Assembly (NCBI GenBank): GCA_011037195.1
Contig: JAAEAF010000199.1
Span: forward strand, 1 to 64,000
Reading direction: 5' to 3'
Length of the DNA: 64,000 nt
Source: Triatoma infestans
Taxonomy: Eukaryota; Arthropoda; Insecta; Hemiptera; Reduviidae
The notes below the pieces were generated by a model, which did no database searches, was not told where the DNA came from, and was given only the letters and a program-made list of their open reading frames with translations. Every line of letters begins with the position of its first letter. Positions within the stretch are counted from its first letter, which is position 1. Both the position numbers and the translations under genes were made by a program. Of this stretch, positions 21,103 to 35,382 are shown piece by piece.

Positions 21103-24100
21103 GCCACTATTAATATCCTTCTTCGGAACTTCCAGTCCAGGTAGAGCAGAGTCGGTAAGTGAATTCTTAACATGCTTATTATTGCAGGTTGCATTTGTTT
21201 AGATATATGTGAATTTCCCCTACAAAAGAAAAAAAAAGTCTGGTGTGAAAGACGCACACAACTTTCTCTTACTCCAGTTTTCCGAATTGTACCTAATGGT
21301 ACCAATTTTTTAGTTTGTGTACCAAGTTTGATGAAATTCCTTGGCGTTTGTCGAAAACGAAATAAAATGTTCAGTAAAAGCGCACTTGCGGTTTACTAAT
21401 TTTCTTCAGTAAAAACGCACTTCTGGTGATCCGATTTTTTTAATACTCAGAATTTCAACAACACATTTCATTTTAGTTAATATTATTTAGATGATAGAAT
21501 TGTATAGTAAACTGAAAAAGCACTTTAGAGGAAATCCTAACCCCAGCCGTCTCTCAAAAGGGCCCTTCAATGAATTTTTCAAGTGAAATTTTTTAAATAA
21601 AAGTGGTAGATCTTTGTATGTGTAGTTGATATATCAAGTTTGAAGAAAATCGTCGAAAATGCAAGAAAATTGGAAAATACCAAAAAACTGAATATAATTC
21701 TAGTGTTTTAAAGAGTGTATTTTAAAGTAAAAATGTATAGCATTGTGTAAGTTACTGACATTTGTTTTATTTTTGACGTAGTTGTAGTTGAATTCACTTT
21801 TGTTTATATTATGTTGTTAATGTTGTAATGCATTTGTCAACTTTATTGCCTATTTCATGTTTTGGTTTGTACCAGAGTTTCTCTATTAGATTTAATTAAC
21901 ATAAATTAATATTTGTTTTAGCCTATTCTGGTCAGTGAGGTGCAGTATTGTTGGTCAGCTTTGGAATGTCAGTGTCGGCGAGTGTTGAAAGTAAAAAAGC
22001 TATCGAATTCAAGAGTAATTAATATTTTATTTGACGTGTCATTAGAATTACTTTTTTCCTTTATGGGTATCAAATGTCAAAAATTCGCAGAAATTCCCGT
22101 AGAGAAAAAGACGTATAATATATTCGAATAAAGATGAAACAACTTGTAACGTAAATGCACCAAATTATATAGGTGGCTATTGCTTGATAGACTTTGAAGA
22201 CACGAGAAGCTTGCCAAATTCAATTATCACTAGTGAAGCCGATGATTCCTCATTTAATGATAGTTTTAGGACCGTTAATATAACAGGCGCAAAGCATTAC
22301 TATATCACTCACTTTGGCCAGGGCAGATGTGGACGCTATATTAGACGATTTTACACTGCAAGACGGATCAAAAGTAGATCTGGCGAAATAGTGAACCATT
22401 TTTCGAAGCTTTTACATTATTATTCGACAATGATTTAATTGAAAAATTTGTACGGTGGTCAATTTCCCGGGCTAAAATGCTACTAATTACGACACATGTT
22501 TCCAATTATTCAAGTTTGAAAAAGTGGAAGAACGTCATAGTAGACGAAATGAAATTTTCAGTACTGGAATGATAGTTTATAGAAATCTTTTAAAATACAC
22601 TTAGCCGCAACTAATTCAGGCTTGTTCACCTGTTCAGGCTAAAAAAAAAAGTGAGGCAGCCAGCGGATAATTACAGGCGTCTCGGCGTTAGTTTTGGATC
22701 TTGATGTTAAATTGTATTTCGCCAGAGTTATTATAAAGCTCTAAAAATAGCGGCGAGTTTTCGGTACCTCCTTCCTTTTCACTTTATCATTTTTATTCTA
22801 CTCTAATATTCAGTCTTTCTAGCATGTTGGTTTCTAGCATTATTTGAGCTTCGTCAGCTGCTCGCCTAATATGGTCGGCGAAGCTTATGTTAGTTTGAAA
22901 CATTATTCCTAGATTATTAGCGGCTGGCATTGTAAATGCAGATATTCATCGCCGGCTGGCAACTGGAAGGTACGCCATGGCTACACGATACAAGCTGTTT
23001 TCTTAGAATTAATGTTGCTGCAGTTACACTTATTCCGTAGTATGCTGGGTTTAGCGGACGTCGCATTAGAATGGCTGGCGACGACGATCACGTGCGGGCT
23101 GGGGCACGTGATTCCCGGGGGGAAACGTATGAACGCATGTCTTTCGGATTAGATCGCATGCTTCTTAATTACTAGTTATGGTAATCAATTTGATACTATA
23201 TTCTAAGTTTAGGATGTAATTACAATAGAAATTCATAAAATACAGGAAGCCACAATTACTTCACGTTTGTTTACCTGCTCAGGCTAAACAAGTATTAGGC
23301 ATCCAGGGGAGAATCTCAGGCAACTCGGCGATATTTTTGGATTTTGATGTAAAATTCTATTTTCGGCGATGTGTTATAAAGGTCTAAAATTTGCGTCTGT
23401 GTTCCCGCTACCAGCAGCCTTTTTACTTTATTATTTTTTTAAACTCAAACATTCAGTGTTTCTAGCATGTTGTTTTCTAGCATCAGTTCAGTCTCGTCCG
23501 CTGCTCGTCTAATATGTTTGGCGAAGCTCATCTTAGTTTGAAAGTTCATCCCAAGATATTTAGCGGCTGGATTAGAAACTATAGTTTCTTGGACGACTCG
23601 CAACTAGAAGGTAAGCCAAGGCTACATGAAACAATCTGTTTTCATAGAAATTGAAAAGCTATGAAAGCAGGTCATTTTGGATTAGAGTGCATATTTCTAA
23701 ATGTATTTCTGGTAAAAACGCAATTTAACACAATCGCAATACTTCCACTTACTAGGAGTAAAGGAAAATAACAATTTTCCATTAGAACTATAATAATTGC
23801 AGTAAAACCGTAGTTATGTTATTGTTTCATACCATATTTATGCACATGGTAAATTTTCATTCCTTTATTTCAATATTATTATTCTTCCTACGCAGAAACT
23901 TCTGCAATGATGGTTACTAAATTTTACCCGAACTACACTATTAATTGAATATTACTATACTTTTTTACAGGTAGTGCGAGAGCGGTTGGTAACGGGAGTG
24001 CTTTGTATTGTTTATTATCAAAATAAATGATTATTTTAACTAGTGCGTTAAAAAAAAGATTAGTCCACGGATATTCCAAATTTCGCGCAGAATAGTAATG

Positions 24101-24677
24101 CGTTCTAGAATTTTGTGATTATAATATTTTAAACTGTGTCTTGTGTCCAGTGTAATGAAGTAAAAGAGGCAAGGACATCGAAGGATATGTAACTGCAAGA
24201 GATTGTTACATATTCCAACCTACAGCATTAAAGGTAGGCTGGGGAATTATAGTGGTCCATGTTTATGTTGTCCCTGGATTCTCCGTAATAGTATTGGCAT
24301 AAAAATCTTAGAATGGAATGAACTCGGTTTAAATAAATTCAAAATAATTATAATTCATTCAAATTATGTCAAGTCGCATGAATGTTTGCTACATAAATAC
24401 TATATTACTTAGTGCTTGTTAGGGGTTGAATATTTGATACTAATGAAAATCTGACGTATTACTAATTCCTTGTGATATTATGTTTAGCAAAAATCTTCAC
24501 TCTGGAAAATTCTTAGACTTTTCAGAATTTACTTTTCCATTCCAAAGAGTTTCCTCAATAAAATCGTCAAATACGTAAATAAGGTTTTATGTAATTTATG
24601 ACAACAATGATATCTTGCATGAAACTGTTATGAATTTAATAATTGGAATTATAATTATTTAATTAAACATTTATATG
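21103..24677 (+). repeat. Macrosatellite unit U6 (subfamily A, 3575 bp)
   Basis: Type A; dyad 23087-23112. The last kilobase (about 23760-24060) departs from other A copies: the second stem-loop is lost (AAATTTTCATTCC instead of AATCCTCATTCGCTGAGGATT) and the extra string ATAATTGCAGTAAAACC shared with B copies appears. This marks a recombined segment. Confidence 0.93.
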
Positions 24678-27600
24678 GCCACTATTAATATCCTTCTTCG
24701 GAACTTCCAGTCCAGGTAGAGCAGAGTCGGTAAGTGAATTCTTAACATGTTTATTATTGCAGGTTGCATTTGTGTAGATATATGTGAATTTCCCCTACAA
24801 AAGAAAAAAAAGTCTGGTGTGAAAGACGCACACAACTTTCTCTTACTCCAGTTTTCCGAATTGTACCTAATGGTACCAATTTTTTAGTTTGTGTACCAAG
24901 TTTGATGAAATTCCTTGGCGTTTGTCGAAAACGAAATAAAATGTTCAGTAAAAGCGCACTTGCGGTTTACTAATTTTCTTCAGTAAAAACGCACTTCTGG
25001 TGATCCGATTTTTTTAATACTCAGAATTTCAACAACACATTTCATTTTAGTTAATATTATTTAGATGATAGAATTGTATAGTAAACTGAAAAAGCACTTT
25101 AGAGGAAATCCTAACCCCAGCCGTCTCTCAAAAGGGCCCTTCAATGAATTTTTCAAGTGAAATTTTTTAAATAAAAGTGGTAGATCTTTGTATGTGTAGT
25201 TGATATATCAAGTTTGAAGAAAATCGTCGAAAATGCAAGAAAATTGGAAAATACCAAAAAACTGAATATAATTCTAGTGTTTTAAAGAGTGTATTTTAAA
25301 GTAACAATGTATAGCATTGTGTAAGTTACTGACATTTGTTTTATTTTTGACGTAGTTGTAGTTGAATTCACTTTTGTTTATATTATGTTGTTAATGTTGT
25401 AATGCATTTGTCAACTTTATTGCCTATTTCATGTTTTGGTTTGTACCAGAGTTTCTCTATTAGATTTAATTAACATAAATTAATATTTGTTTTAGCCTAT
25501 TCTGGTCAGTGAGGTGCAGTATTGTTGGTCAGCTTTGGAATGTCAGTGTCGGCGAGTGTTGAGAGTAAAAAAGCTATCGAATTCAAGAGTAATTAATATT
25601 TTATTTGACGTGTCATTAGAATTACTTTTTTCCTTTATGGGTATCAAATGTCAAAAATTCGCAGAAATTCCCGTAGAGAAAAAGACGTATAATATATTCG
25701 AATAAAGATGAAACAACTTGTAACGTAAATCCACCAAATTATATAGGTGGCTATTGCTTGATAGACTTTGAAGACACGAGCAGCTAGCCAAATTCAATTA
25801 TCACTAGTGAAGCCGATGATTCCTCATTTAATGATAGTTTTAGGACCGTTAATATAACAGGCGCAAAGCATTACTATATCACTCACTTTGGCCAGGGCAG
25901 ATGTGGACGCTATATTAGACGATTTTACACTGCAAGACGGATCAAAAGTAGATCTGGCGGAATAGTGAACCATTTTTCGAAGCTTTTACATTATTATTCG
26001 ACAATGATTTAATTGAAAAATTTGTACGGTGGTCAATTTCCCGGGCTAAAATGCTACTAATTACGACACATGTTTCCAATTATTCAAGTTTGAAAAAGTG
26101 GAAGAACGTCATAGTAGACGAAATGAAATTTTCAGTACTGGAATGATAGTTTATAGAAATCTTTTAAAATACACTTAGCCGCAACTAATTCAGGCTTGTT
26201 CACCTGTTCTGGCTAAAAAAAAAAGTGAGGCAGCCAGCGGATAATTACAGGCGTCTCGGCGTTAGTTTTGGATCTTGATGTTAAATTGTATTTCGCCAGA
26301 GTTATTATAAAGCTCTAAAAATAGCGGCGAGTTTTCGGTACGTCCTTCCTTTTCACTTTATCATTTTTATTCTACTCTAATATTCAGTCTTTCTAGCATG
26401 TTGGTTTCTAGCATTATTTGAGCTTCGTCAGCTGCTCGCCTAATATGGTCGGCGAAGCTTATGTTAGTTTGAAACATTATTCCTAGATTATTAGCGGCTG
26501 GCATTGTAAATGCAGATATTCATCGCCGGCTGGCAACTGGAAGGTACGCCATGGCTACACGATACAAGCTGTTTTCTTAGAATTAATGTTGCTGCAGTTA
26601 CACTTATTCCGTAGTATGCTGGGTTTAGCGGACGTCGCATTAGAATGGCTGGCGACGACGATCACGTGCGGGCTGGGGCACGTGATTCCCGGTGGGGAAA
26701 CGTATGAACGCATGTCTTTCGGATTAGATCGCATGCTTCTTAATTACTAGTTATGGTAATCAATTTGATACTATATTCTAAGTTTAGGATGCTATTACAA
26801 TAGAAATTCATAAAACACCGGAAGCCACAATTACTTCACGTTTGTTTACCTGCTCAGGCTAAACAAGTATTAGGCATCCAGGTATTGAGAATCTCAGGCA
26901 ACTCGGCGATATTTTTGGGTTTTGATGTAAAATTCTATTTTCGGCGATGTGTTATAAAGGTCTAAAATTTGCGTCTGTGTTCCCGCTACCAGCAGCCTTT
27001 TTACTTTATTATTTTTTTAAACTCAAACATTCAGTGTTTCTAGCATGTTGTTTTCTAGCATCAGTTCAGTCTCGTCCGCTGCTCGTCTAATATGTTTGGC
27101 GAAGCTCATCTTAGTTTGAAACGTCATCCCAAGATATTTAGCGGCTGGCTTTGAAAATATAGTTTCTTGGACGACTCGCAGCTAGAAGGTAAGCCAAGGC
27201 TACATGATACAATCGGTTTTCACAGATATTTGAAAACCTATAAAAGCAGGTGATTTTGGATTAGAGTACATGTTTCTAAATGTATTTCTGGTAAAAACGC
27301 AATTTAACACTATCGCAATACTACCATTTACTAGGAGTAAAAGAAAATAAAAATTGCCCATTAGAACTATAATAATTGCAGTAAAACCGCAGTTATTTTA
27401 TTGTTTCATACCATAATTTTGCACATGGTGAATCCTCATTCCCTGAGGATTCCTTTATTTAAAAATTATTATTCTTCTAAGGCAGAAACTTCTGCAATGA
27501 TGGTTATTAAATTTTAGCCGAATTACACTATTAATTGATTATTATTATACTTTTTTACAGGTAGTGCGAGAGCGGTTACTAACGGGAGTGGCTTGTATTG

Positions 27601-28266
27601 TTTATTATAAAAATTAATGATTATTTTAACTAGTGCGTTAAAAAAAAATTAGTCCACGGATATTCCAAATTTCGCGCAGAATAGTAATGCATCCTACAAT
27701 TTCGCGACTATAATATTTTAAACTGTGTCTTGTGTCCAGTGTAATGAAGTGAAAGAAGCAAGGACATCGAAGGATATGTAACTGCAAGAGATTGTTACAT
27801 ATTCCAACCTACAGCATTAAAGGTAGGCTGGGGAATTATAGTGGTCCATGTTTATGTTGGCTCTGGATTCTCCGTAATAGTATTGGTATAAAAATCTTAG
27901 AATGGAATGAACTCGGTTTAAATAAATTCAAAATAATTATAATTCATTCAAATTATGTCAAGTCGCATGAATGTTTGCTACATAAATACTATATTACTTA
28001 GTGCTTGTTAGGGGTTGAATATTTGATCCTAATGAAAATCTGACGTATTACTAATTCCTTGTGATATTATGTTTAGCAAAAATCTTCACTCTGGAAAATT
28101 CTTAGACTTTTCAGAATTTACTTTTCCATTCCAAAGAGTTTCCTCAATAAAATCGTCAAATACGTAAATAAGGTTTTATGTAATTTATGACAACAATGAT
28201 ATCTTGCATGAAACTGTTATGAATTTAATAATTGGAATTATAATTATTTAATTAAACATTTATATG
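24678..28266 (+). repeat. Macrosatellite unit U7 (subfamily A with B-like tail, 3589 bp)
   Basis: Type A for most of its length; dyad 26661-26686. Between about 27120 and 27500 it carries B-type variants (CGTCATCCCAAG, ATAATTGCAGTAAAACC). Stem-loop 2 is kept (AATCCTC/GAGGATT in a variant context with ATTCCCT loop). Confidence 0.92.
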
Positions 28267-31200
28267 GCCACTATTAATATCCTTCTTCGGAACTTCCAGT
28301 CTAGGTAGAGCAGAGTCGGTAAGTGAATTCTTAACATGCTTATTATTGCAGGTTGCATTTGTTTAGATATATGTGAATTTCCCCTACAAAAGAAAAAAAA
28401 GTCTGGTGTGAAAGACGCACACAACTTTCTCTTACTCCAGTTTTCCGAATTGTACCTAATGGTACCAATTTTTTAGTTTGTGTACCAAGTTTGATGAAAT
28501 TCCTTGGCGTTTGTCGAAAACGAAATAAAATGTTCAGTAAAAGCGCACTTGCGGTTTACTAGTTTTCTTCAGTAAAAACGCACTTCTGGTCATCCGATGT
28601 TTTTAAAACTCACAATTTCAACAACACATTCCATTCTTATTAATATTATTTAGATGATAGAATTGTATAGTAAACTGAAAAAGCACTTTAGAGGAAATCC
28701 TAACCCCAGCCGTCTCTCAAAAGGGCCCTTCAATGAATTTTTCAAGTGAAATTTTTTAAATAAAAGTGGTAGATCTTTGTATGTGTAGTTGATATATCAA
28801 GTTTGAAGAAAATCGTCGAAAATGCAAGAAAATTGGAAAATACCAAAAAACTGAATATAATTCTAGTGTTTTAAAGAGTGTATTTTAAAGTAAAAATGTA
28901 TAGCATTGGGTAAGTTACTGACATTTGTTTTATTTTTGACGTAGTTGTAGTTGAATTCACTTTTGTTTATATTATGTTGTTAATGTTGTAATGCATTTGT
29001 CAACTTTATTGCCTATTTCATGTTTTGGTTTGTACCAGAGTTTCTCTATTAGATTTAATAACATAAATTAATATTTGTTTTAGCCTATTCTGGTCAGTGA
29101 GGTGCAGTATTGTTGGTCAGCTTTGATGTCAGTGTCGGCGAGTGTTGAAAGTAAAAAAGCTATCGAATTCAAGAGTAATTAATATTTTATTTGACGTGTC
29201 ATTAGAATTACTTTTTTCCTTTATGGGTATCAAATGTCAAAAATTCGCAGAAATTCCCGTAGAGAAAAAGACGTGTAATATATTCGAATAAAGATGAAAC
29301 AACTTGTAACGTAAATGCACCAAATTATATAGGTGGCTATTGCTTGATAGACTTTGAAGACACGAGAAGCTTGCCAAATTCAATTATCACTAGTGAAGCC
29401 GATGATTCCTCATTTAATGATAGTTTTAGGACCGTTAATATAACAGGCGCAAAGCATTACTATGTCACTCACTTTGGCCAGGGCAGATGTGGACGCTATA
29501 TTAGACGATTTTACACTGCAAGTAGGATCAAAAGTAGAGCTGGCGGGATAGTGAACAATTTTTCGAAGATATTACATTATTATTCGACAATGATTTCATT
29601 GAAAAACTTGTACGGTGGTCAATTTCCCGGGCTGAAATGCTACTAATACGACACATGTTTCCAATTATTCAAGTTTGAAAAAGTGGAAGAACGTCATAGT
29701 CGAATAAATGAAGTTTTCAGTACTGGAATGATAGTTTTTAGGAATCGTTTAAAATTCAGGCGTGTTCACCTGTTGAGGCTAAAAAAAACATGAGGCAGCC
29801 AGCGGATAATGACGGGCGTCTCGGCGTTAGTTTTGGATCTTGATTTTAAATTGTATTTCGCCAGAGTTATTATAAAGCTCTAAAAATAGCGGCGAGTTTT
29901 CGGTACCTCCTTCCTTTTCACTTTATCATTTTTATTCTACTCTAATATTCAGTCTTTCTAGCATGTTGGTTTCTAGCATTATTTGAGCTTCGTCAGCTGC
30001 TCGCCTAATATGGTCGGCGAAGCTTATGTTAGTTTGAAACATTATTCCTAGATTATTAGCGGCTGGCATTGTAAATGCAGATATTCATCGCCGGCTGGCA
30101 ACTGGAAGGTACGCCATGGCTACACGATACAAGCTGTTTTCTTAGAATTAATGTTGCTGCAGTTACACTTATGCTGGGTTTAGCGGACGTCGCATTAGAA
30201 TGGCTGGCGACGACGATCACGTGCGGGCTGGGGCACGTGATTCCCGGTGGGGAAACTTATGAACGCATGTCTTTCGGATTAGATCGCATGCTTCTTAATT
30301 ACTAGTTATGGTAATCAATTTGATACTATATTCTAAGTTTAGGATGTAATAACAATAGAAATTCATTAAATTATACGAAGCCACAATTACTTCACGTTTG
30401 TTTAGGCTAAACTCAGGCTAAAAAATATTAGGCATCCAGCGGAGAATCACAGGCGTCTCGACGATATTTTTGGATTTTGATGTAAAATTCTATTTTAGTC
30501 GAAGTGTTATAAAGCTCAAAAATTTGCGTCTGTGTAGTCGCTACCGCCTGCCTTTACACTTTATTATTTTTATTGTACTCAAATATTCAGTGTTTCTAGC
30601 ATGTTGGTTTCTAGCATCAATTCAGTATCGTCAGCTGCTCGTTGGGCGAAGCCATCTTAGTTTGAAACGTCATCCCAAGATATTTAGCGACTGGCTTTGA
30701 AAATATAGTTTCTTGGACGACTCGCAACTAGAAGGTAAGCCAAGGCTACATAATACAATCTGTTTTCATAGAAATTTGAAAAGCTATAAAAGCAGGTGAT
30801 TTTGGATTAGAGTGCATATTTCTAAATGTATTTCTGGTAAAAACGCAATTTAACACAATCGCAATACTTCCACTTACTAGGAGTAAAAGAAAATAAAAAT
30901 GGCCCATTAGAACTATAATAAAACCGTAGTTATGTTAATGTTTCATACCATAATTTTGCACATGGTAAATCCTCATTCGCTGAGGATTCCTTTATTTCAA
31001 AATTATTATTCTTCATACGCAGAAACTTCTGCAATAATGGTTATTAAATTTTATCCGAATTACACTATTAATTGATGATTATTATACATTTTTACAGGTA
31101 GTGCGAGAGCGGTTGCTAACGGGAGTGGCTTGTATTGTTTATTATAAAAATTAATGATTATTTTAACTAGTGCGTTAAAAAAAAATTAGTCCACGGATAT

Positions 31201-31807
31201 TCCAAATTTCGCGCAGAATAGTAATGCATCCTACAATTTCGCGACTATAATATTTTAAACTGTGTCTTGTGTCCAGTGTAATGAAGTGAAAGAAGCAAGG
31301 ACATCGAAGGATATGTAACTGCCAGAGATTGTTACATATTCCAACCTACAGCATTAAAGGTAGGCTGGGGAATTATAGTGGTCCATGTTTATGTTGTCCC
31401 TGGATTCTCCGTAATAGTATTGGTATAAAAATCTTAGAATGGAATGAACTCGGTTTAAATAAATTGAAAATAATTATAATTCATTCAAATTATGTCAAGT
31501 CGCATGAATGTTTGCTACATAAATTCTATATTACTTAGTGCTTGTTAGAGATTGAATATTTGATAGTAATGAAAATGTGATGCATTACTCATTCCTTGTG
31601 ATATTATGTTTAGCAAAAATCTTCACTCTGGAAAATTCTTAGACTTTTCAGAATTTACTTTTCCATTCCAAATAGTTTCCTCAATAAAATCGTCAAATAC
31701 GTAAATAAGGTTTAATATGATTTCTTGCAGGTCAACGATGATATCTTGCATGAGACTGTTATGAATTTAATATTGGAATTATAATTATTTAATTAAACAT
31801 TTATATG
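28267..31807 (+). repeat. Macrosatellite unit U8 (A/B mosaic, 3541 bp)
   Basis: A-type at the start; B-like at about 30340-30830 (TTTAGGCTAAACTCAGGC, TCGTTGGGCGAAGC), then A again. Dyad 30216-30241. Several short deletions: the CCGTAGT stretch upstream of the dyad and about 20 bp near 29755. The 100-codon ORF at 29344 is just the common TTG-started frame whose usual stop (TAA) is changed to TCA; it is not evidence for a gene. Confidence 0.92.
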
Positions 31808-34800
31808 GCCACTATTAATATCCTTCTTCGGAACTTCCAGTCCAGGTAGAGCAGAGTCGGTAAGTGAATTCTTAACATGCTTATTATTGCAGGTTGCATT
31901 TGTTTAGATATATGTGAATTTCCCCTACAAAAGAAAAAAAAGTCTGGTGTGAAAGACGCACACAACTTTCTCTTACTCCAGTTTTCCGAATTGTACCTAA
32001 TGGTACCAATTTTTTAGTTTGTGTACCAAGTTTGATGAAATTCCTTGGCGTTTGTCGAAAACGAAATAAAATGTTCAGTAAAAGCGCACTTGCGGTTTAC
32101 TAATTTTCTTCAGTAAAAACGCACTTCTGGTGATCCGATTTTTTTAATACGCAGAATTTCAACAACACATTTCATTTTAGTTAATATTATTTAGATGATA
32201 GAATTGTATAGTAAACTGAAAAAGCACTTTAGAGGAAATCCTAACCCCAGCCGTCTCTCAAAATGGCCCTTCAATGAATTTTTCAAGTGAAATTTTTTAA
32301 ATAAAAGTGGTAGATCTTTGTATGTGTAGTTGATATATCAAGTTTGAAGAAAATCGTCGAAAATGCAAGAAAATTGGAAAATACCAAAAAACTGAATATA
32401 ATTCTAGTGTTTTAAAGAGTGTATTTTAAAGTAAAAATGTATAGCATTGGGTAAGTTACTGACATTTGTTTTATTTTTGACGTAGTTGTAGTTGAATTCA
32501 CTTTTGTTTATATTATGTTGTTAATGTTGTAATGCATTTGTCAACTTTATTGCCTATTTCATGTTTTGGTTTGTACCAGAGTTTCTCTATTAGATTTAAT
32601 TAACATAAATTAATATTTGTTTTAGCCTATTCTGGTCAGTGGGGTGCAGTATTGTTGGTCAGCTTTGGAATGTCAGTGTCGGCGAGTGTTGAAAGTAAAA
32701 AAGCTATCGAATTCAAGAGTAATTAATATTTTATTTGACGTGTCATTAGAATTACTTTTTTCCTTTATGGGTATCAAATGTCAAAAGTTCGCAGAAATTC
32801 CTGTAGAGAAAAAGACGTATAATATATTCGAATAAAGATGAAACAACTTGTAACGTAAATGCACCAAATTATATAGGTGGCTATTGCTTGATAGACTTTG
32901 AAGACACGAGAAGCTTGCCAAATTCAATTATCACTAGTGAAGCCGATGATTCCTCATTTAATGATAGTTTTAGGACCGTTAATATAACAGGCGCAAAGCA
33001 TTACTATATCACTCACTTTGGCCAGGGCAGATGTGGACGCTATATTAGACGATTTTACACTGCAAGACGGATCAAAAGTAGATCTGGAGGAATAGTGAAC
33101 CATTTTTCGAAGCTTTTACATTATTATTCGACAATGATTTAATTGAAAAATTTGTACGGTGGTCAATTTCCCGGGCTAAAATGCTACTAATTACGACACA
33201 TGTTTCCAATTATTCAAGTTTGAAAAAGTGGAAGAACGTCATAGTAGACGAAATGAAGTTTTCAGTACTGGAATGATAGTTTATAGAAATCTTTTAAAAT
33301 ACACTTAGCCGCAACTAATTCAGGCTTGTTCACCTGTTCAGGCTAAAAAAAAAAGTGAGGCAGCCAGCGGATAATTACAGGCGTCTCGGCGTTAGTTTTG
33401 GATCTTGATGTTAAATTGTATTTCGCCAGAGTTATTATAAAGCTCTAAAAATAGCGGCGAGTTTTCGGTACCTCCTTCCTTTTCACTTTATCATTTTTAT
33501 TCTACTCTAATATTCAGTCTTTCTAGCATGTTGGTTTCTAGCATTATTTGAGCTTCGTCAGCTGCTCGCCTAATATGGTCGGCGAAGCTTATGTTAGTTT
33601 GAAACATTATTCCTAGATTATTAGCGGCTGGCATTGTAAATGCAGATATTCATCGCCGGCTGGCAACTGGAAGGTACGCCATGGCTACACGATACAAGCT
33701 GTTTTCTTAGAATTAATGTTGCTGCAGTTACACTTATTCCGTAGTATGCTGGGTTTAGCGGACGTCGCATTAGAATGGCTGGCGACGACGATCACGTGCG
33801 GGCTGGGGCACGTGATTCCCGGGGGGAAACGTATGAACGCATGTCTTTCGGATTAGATCGCATGCTTCTTAATTACTAGTTATGGTAATCAATTTGATAC
33901 TATATTCTAAGTTTAGGATGTAATTACAATAGAAATTCATAAAATACAGGAAGCCACAATTACTTCACGTTTGTTTACCTGCTCAGGCTAAACAAGTATT
34001 AGGCATCCAGGGGAGAATCTCAGGCAACTCGGCGATATTTTTGGATTTTGATGTAAAATTCTATTTTCGGCGATGTGTTATAAAGGTCTAAAATTTGCGT
34101 CTGTGTTCCCGCTACCAGCAGCCTTTTTACTATATTATTTTTTTAAACTCAAACATTCAGTGTTTCTAGCATGTTGTTTTCTAGCATCAGTTCAGTCTCG
34201 TCCGCTGCTCGTCTAATATGTTTGGCGAAGCTCATCTTAGTTTGAAACTTCATCCCAAGATATTTAGCGGCTGGATTAGAAACTATAGTTTCTTGGACGA
34301 CTCGCAACTAGAAGGTAAGCCAAGGCTACATGAAACAATCTGTTTTCATAGAAATTGAAAAGCTATGAAAGCAGGTCATTTTGGATTAGAGTGCATATTT
34401 CTAAATGTATTTCTGGTAAAAACGCAATTTAACACAATCGCAATACTTCCACTTACTAGGAGTAAAAGAAAATAAAAATGGCCCATTAGAACTATAATAA
34501 AACCGTAGTTATGTTAATGTTTCATACCATAATTTTGCACATGGTAAATCCTCATTCGCTGAGGATTCCTTTATTTCAAAATTATTATTCTTCATACGCA
34601 GAAACTTCTGCAATAATGGTTATTAAATTTTATCCGAATTACACTATTAATTGATTATTATTATACTTTTTTACAGGTAGTGCGAGAGCGGTTGCTAACG
34701 GGAGTGGCTTGTATTGTTTATTATAAAAATTAATGATTATTTTAACTAGTGCGTTAAAAAAAAATTAGTCCACGGATATTCCAAATTTCGCGCAGAATAG

Positions 34801-35382
34801 TAATGCATCCTACAATTTCGCGACTATAATATTTTAAACTGTGTCTTGCGTCTAGTGTAATGAAGTGAAAGAAGCAAGGACATCGAAGGATATGTAACTG
34901 CAAGAGATTGTTACATATTCCAACCTACAGCATTAAAGGTAGGCTGGGGAATTATAGTGGTCCATGTTTATGTTGTCCCTGGATTCTCCGTAATAGTATT
35001 GGTATAAAAATCTTAGAATGGAATGAACTCGGTTTAAATAAATTCAAAATAATTATAATTCATTCAAATTATGTCAAGTCGCATGAATGTTTGCTACATA
35101 AATACTATATTACTTAGTGCTTGTTAGGGGTTGAATATTTGATACTAATGAAAATCTGACGTATTACTAATTCCTTGTGATATTATGTTTAGCAAAAATC
35201 TTCACTCTGGAAAATTCTTAGACTTTTCAGAATTTACTTTTCCATTCCAAATAGTTTCCTCAATAAAATCGTCAAATACGTAAATAAGGTTTTATGTAAT
35301 TTATGACAACAATGATATCTTGCATGAAACTGTTATGAATTTAATAATTGGAATTATAATTATTTAATTAAACATTTATATG
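31808..35382 (+). repeat. Macrosatellite unit U9 (subfamily A, 3575 bp)
   Basis: Clean type-A unit, dyad 33791-33816, direct duplication TTCAGTAAAA at 32074 and 32109 (35-bp period). Upstream, U8 ends with a local variant near 31710-31730 (TTAATATGATTTCTTGCAGG). No gene recognised. Confidence 0.93.
32074..32143 (+). repeat. 35-bp direct duplication within the unit (example in U9)
   Basis: TTCAGTAAAAGCGCACTT is followed 35 bp later by TTCAGTAAAAACGCACTT. Present in most units of both subfamilies; reduced to one copy in U10 (35648). Confidence 0.7.
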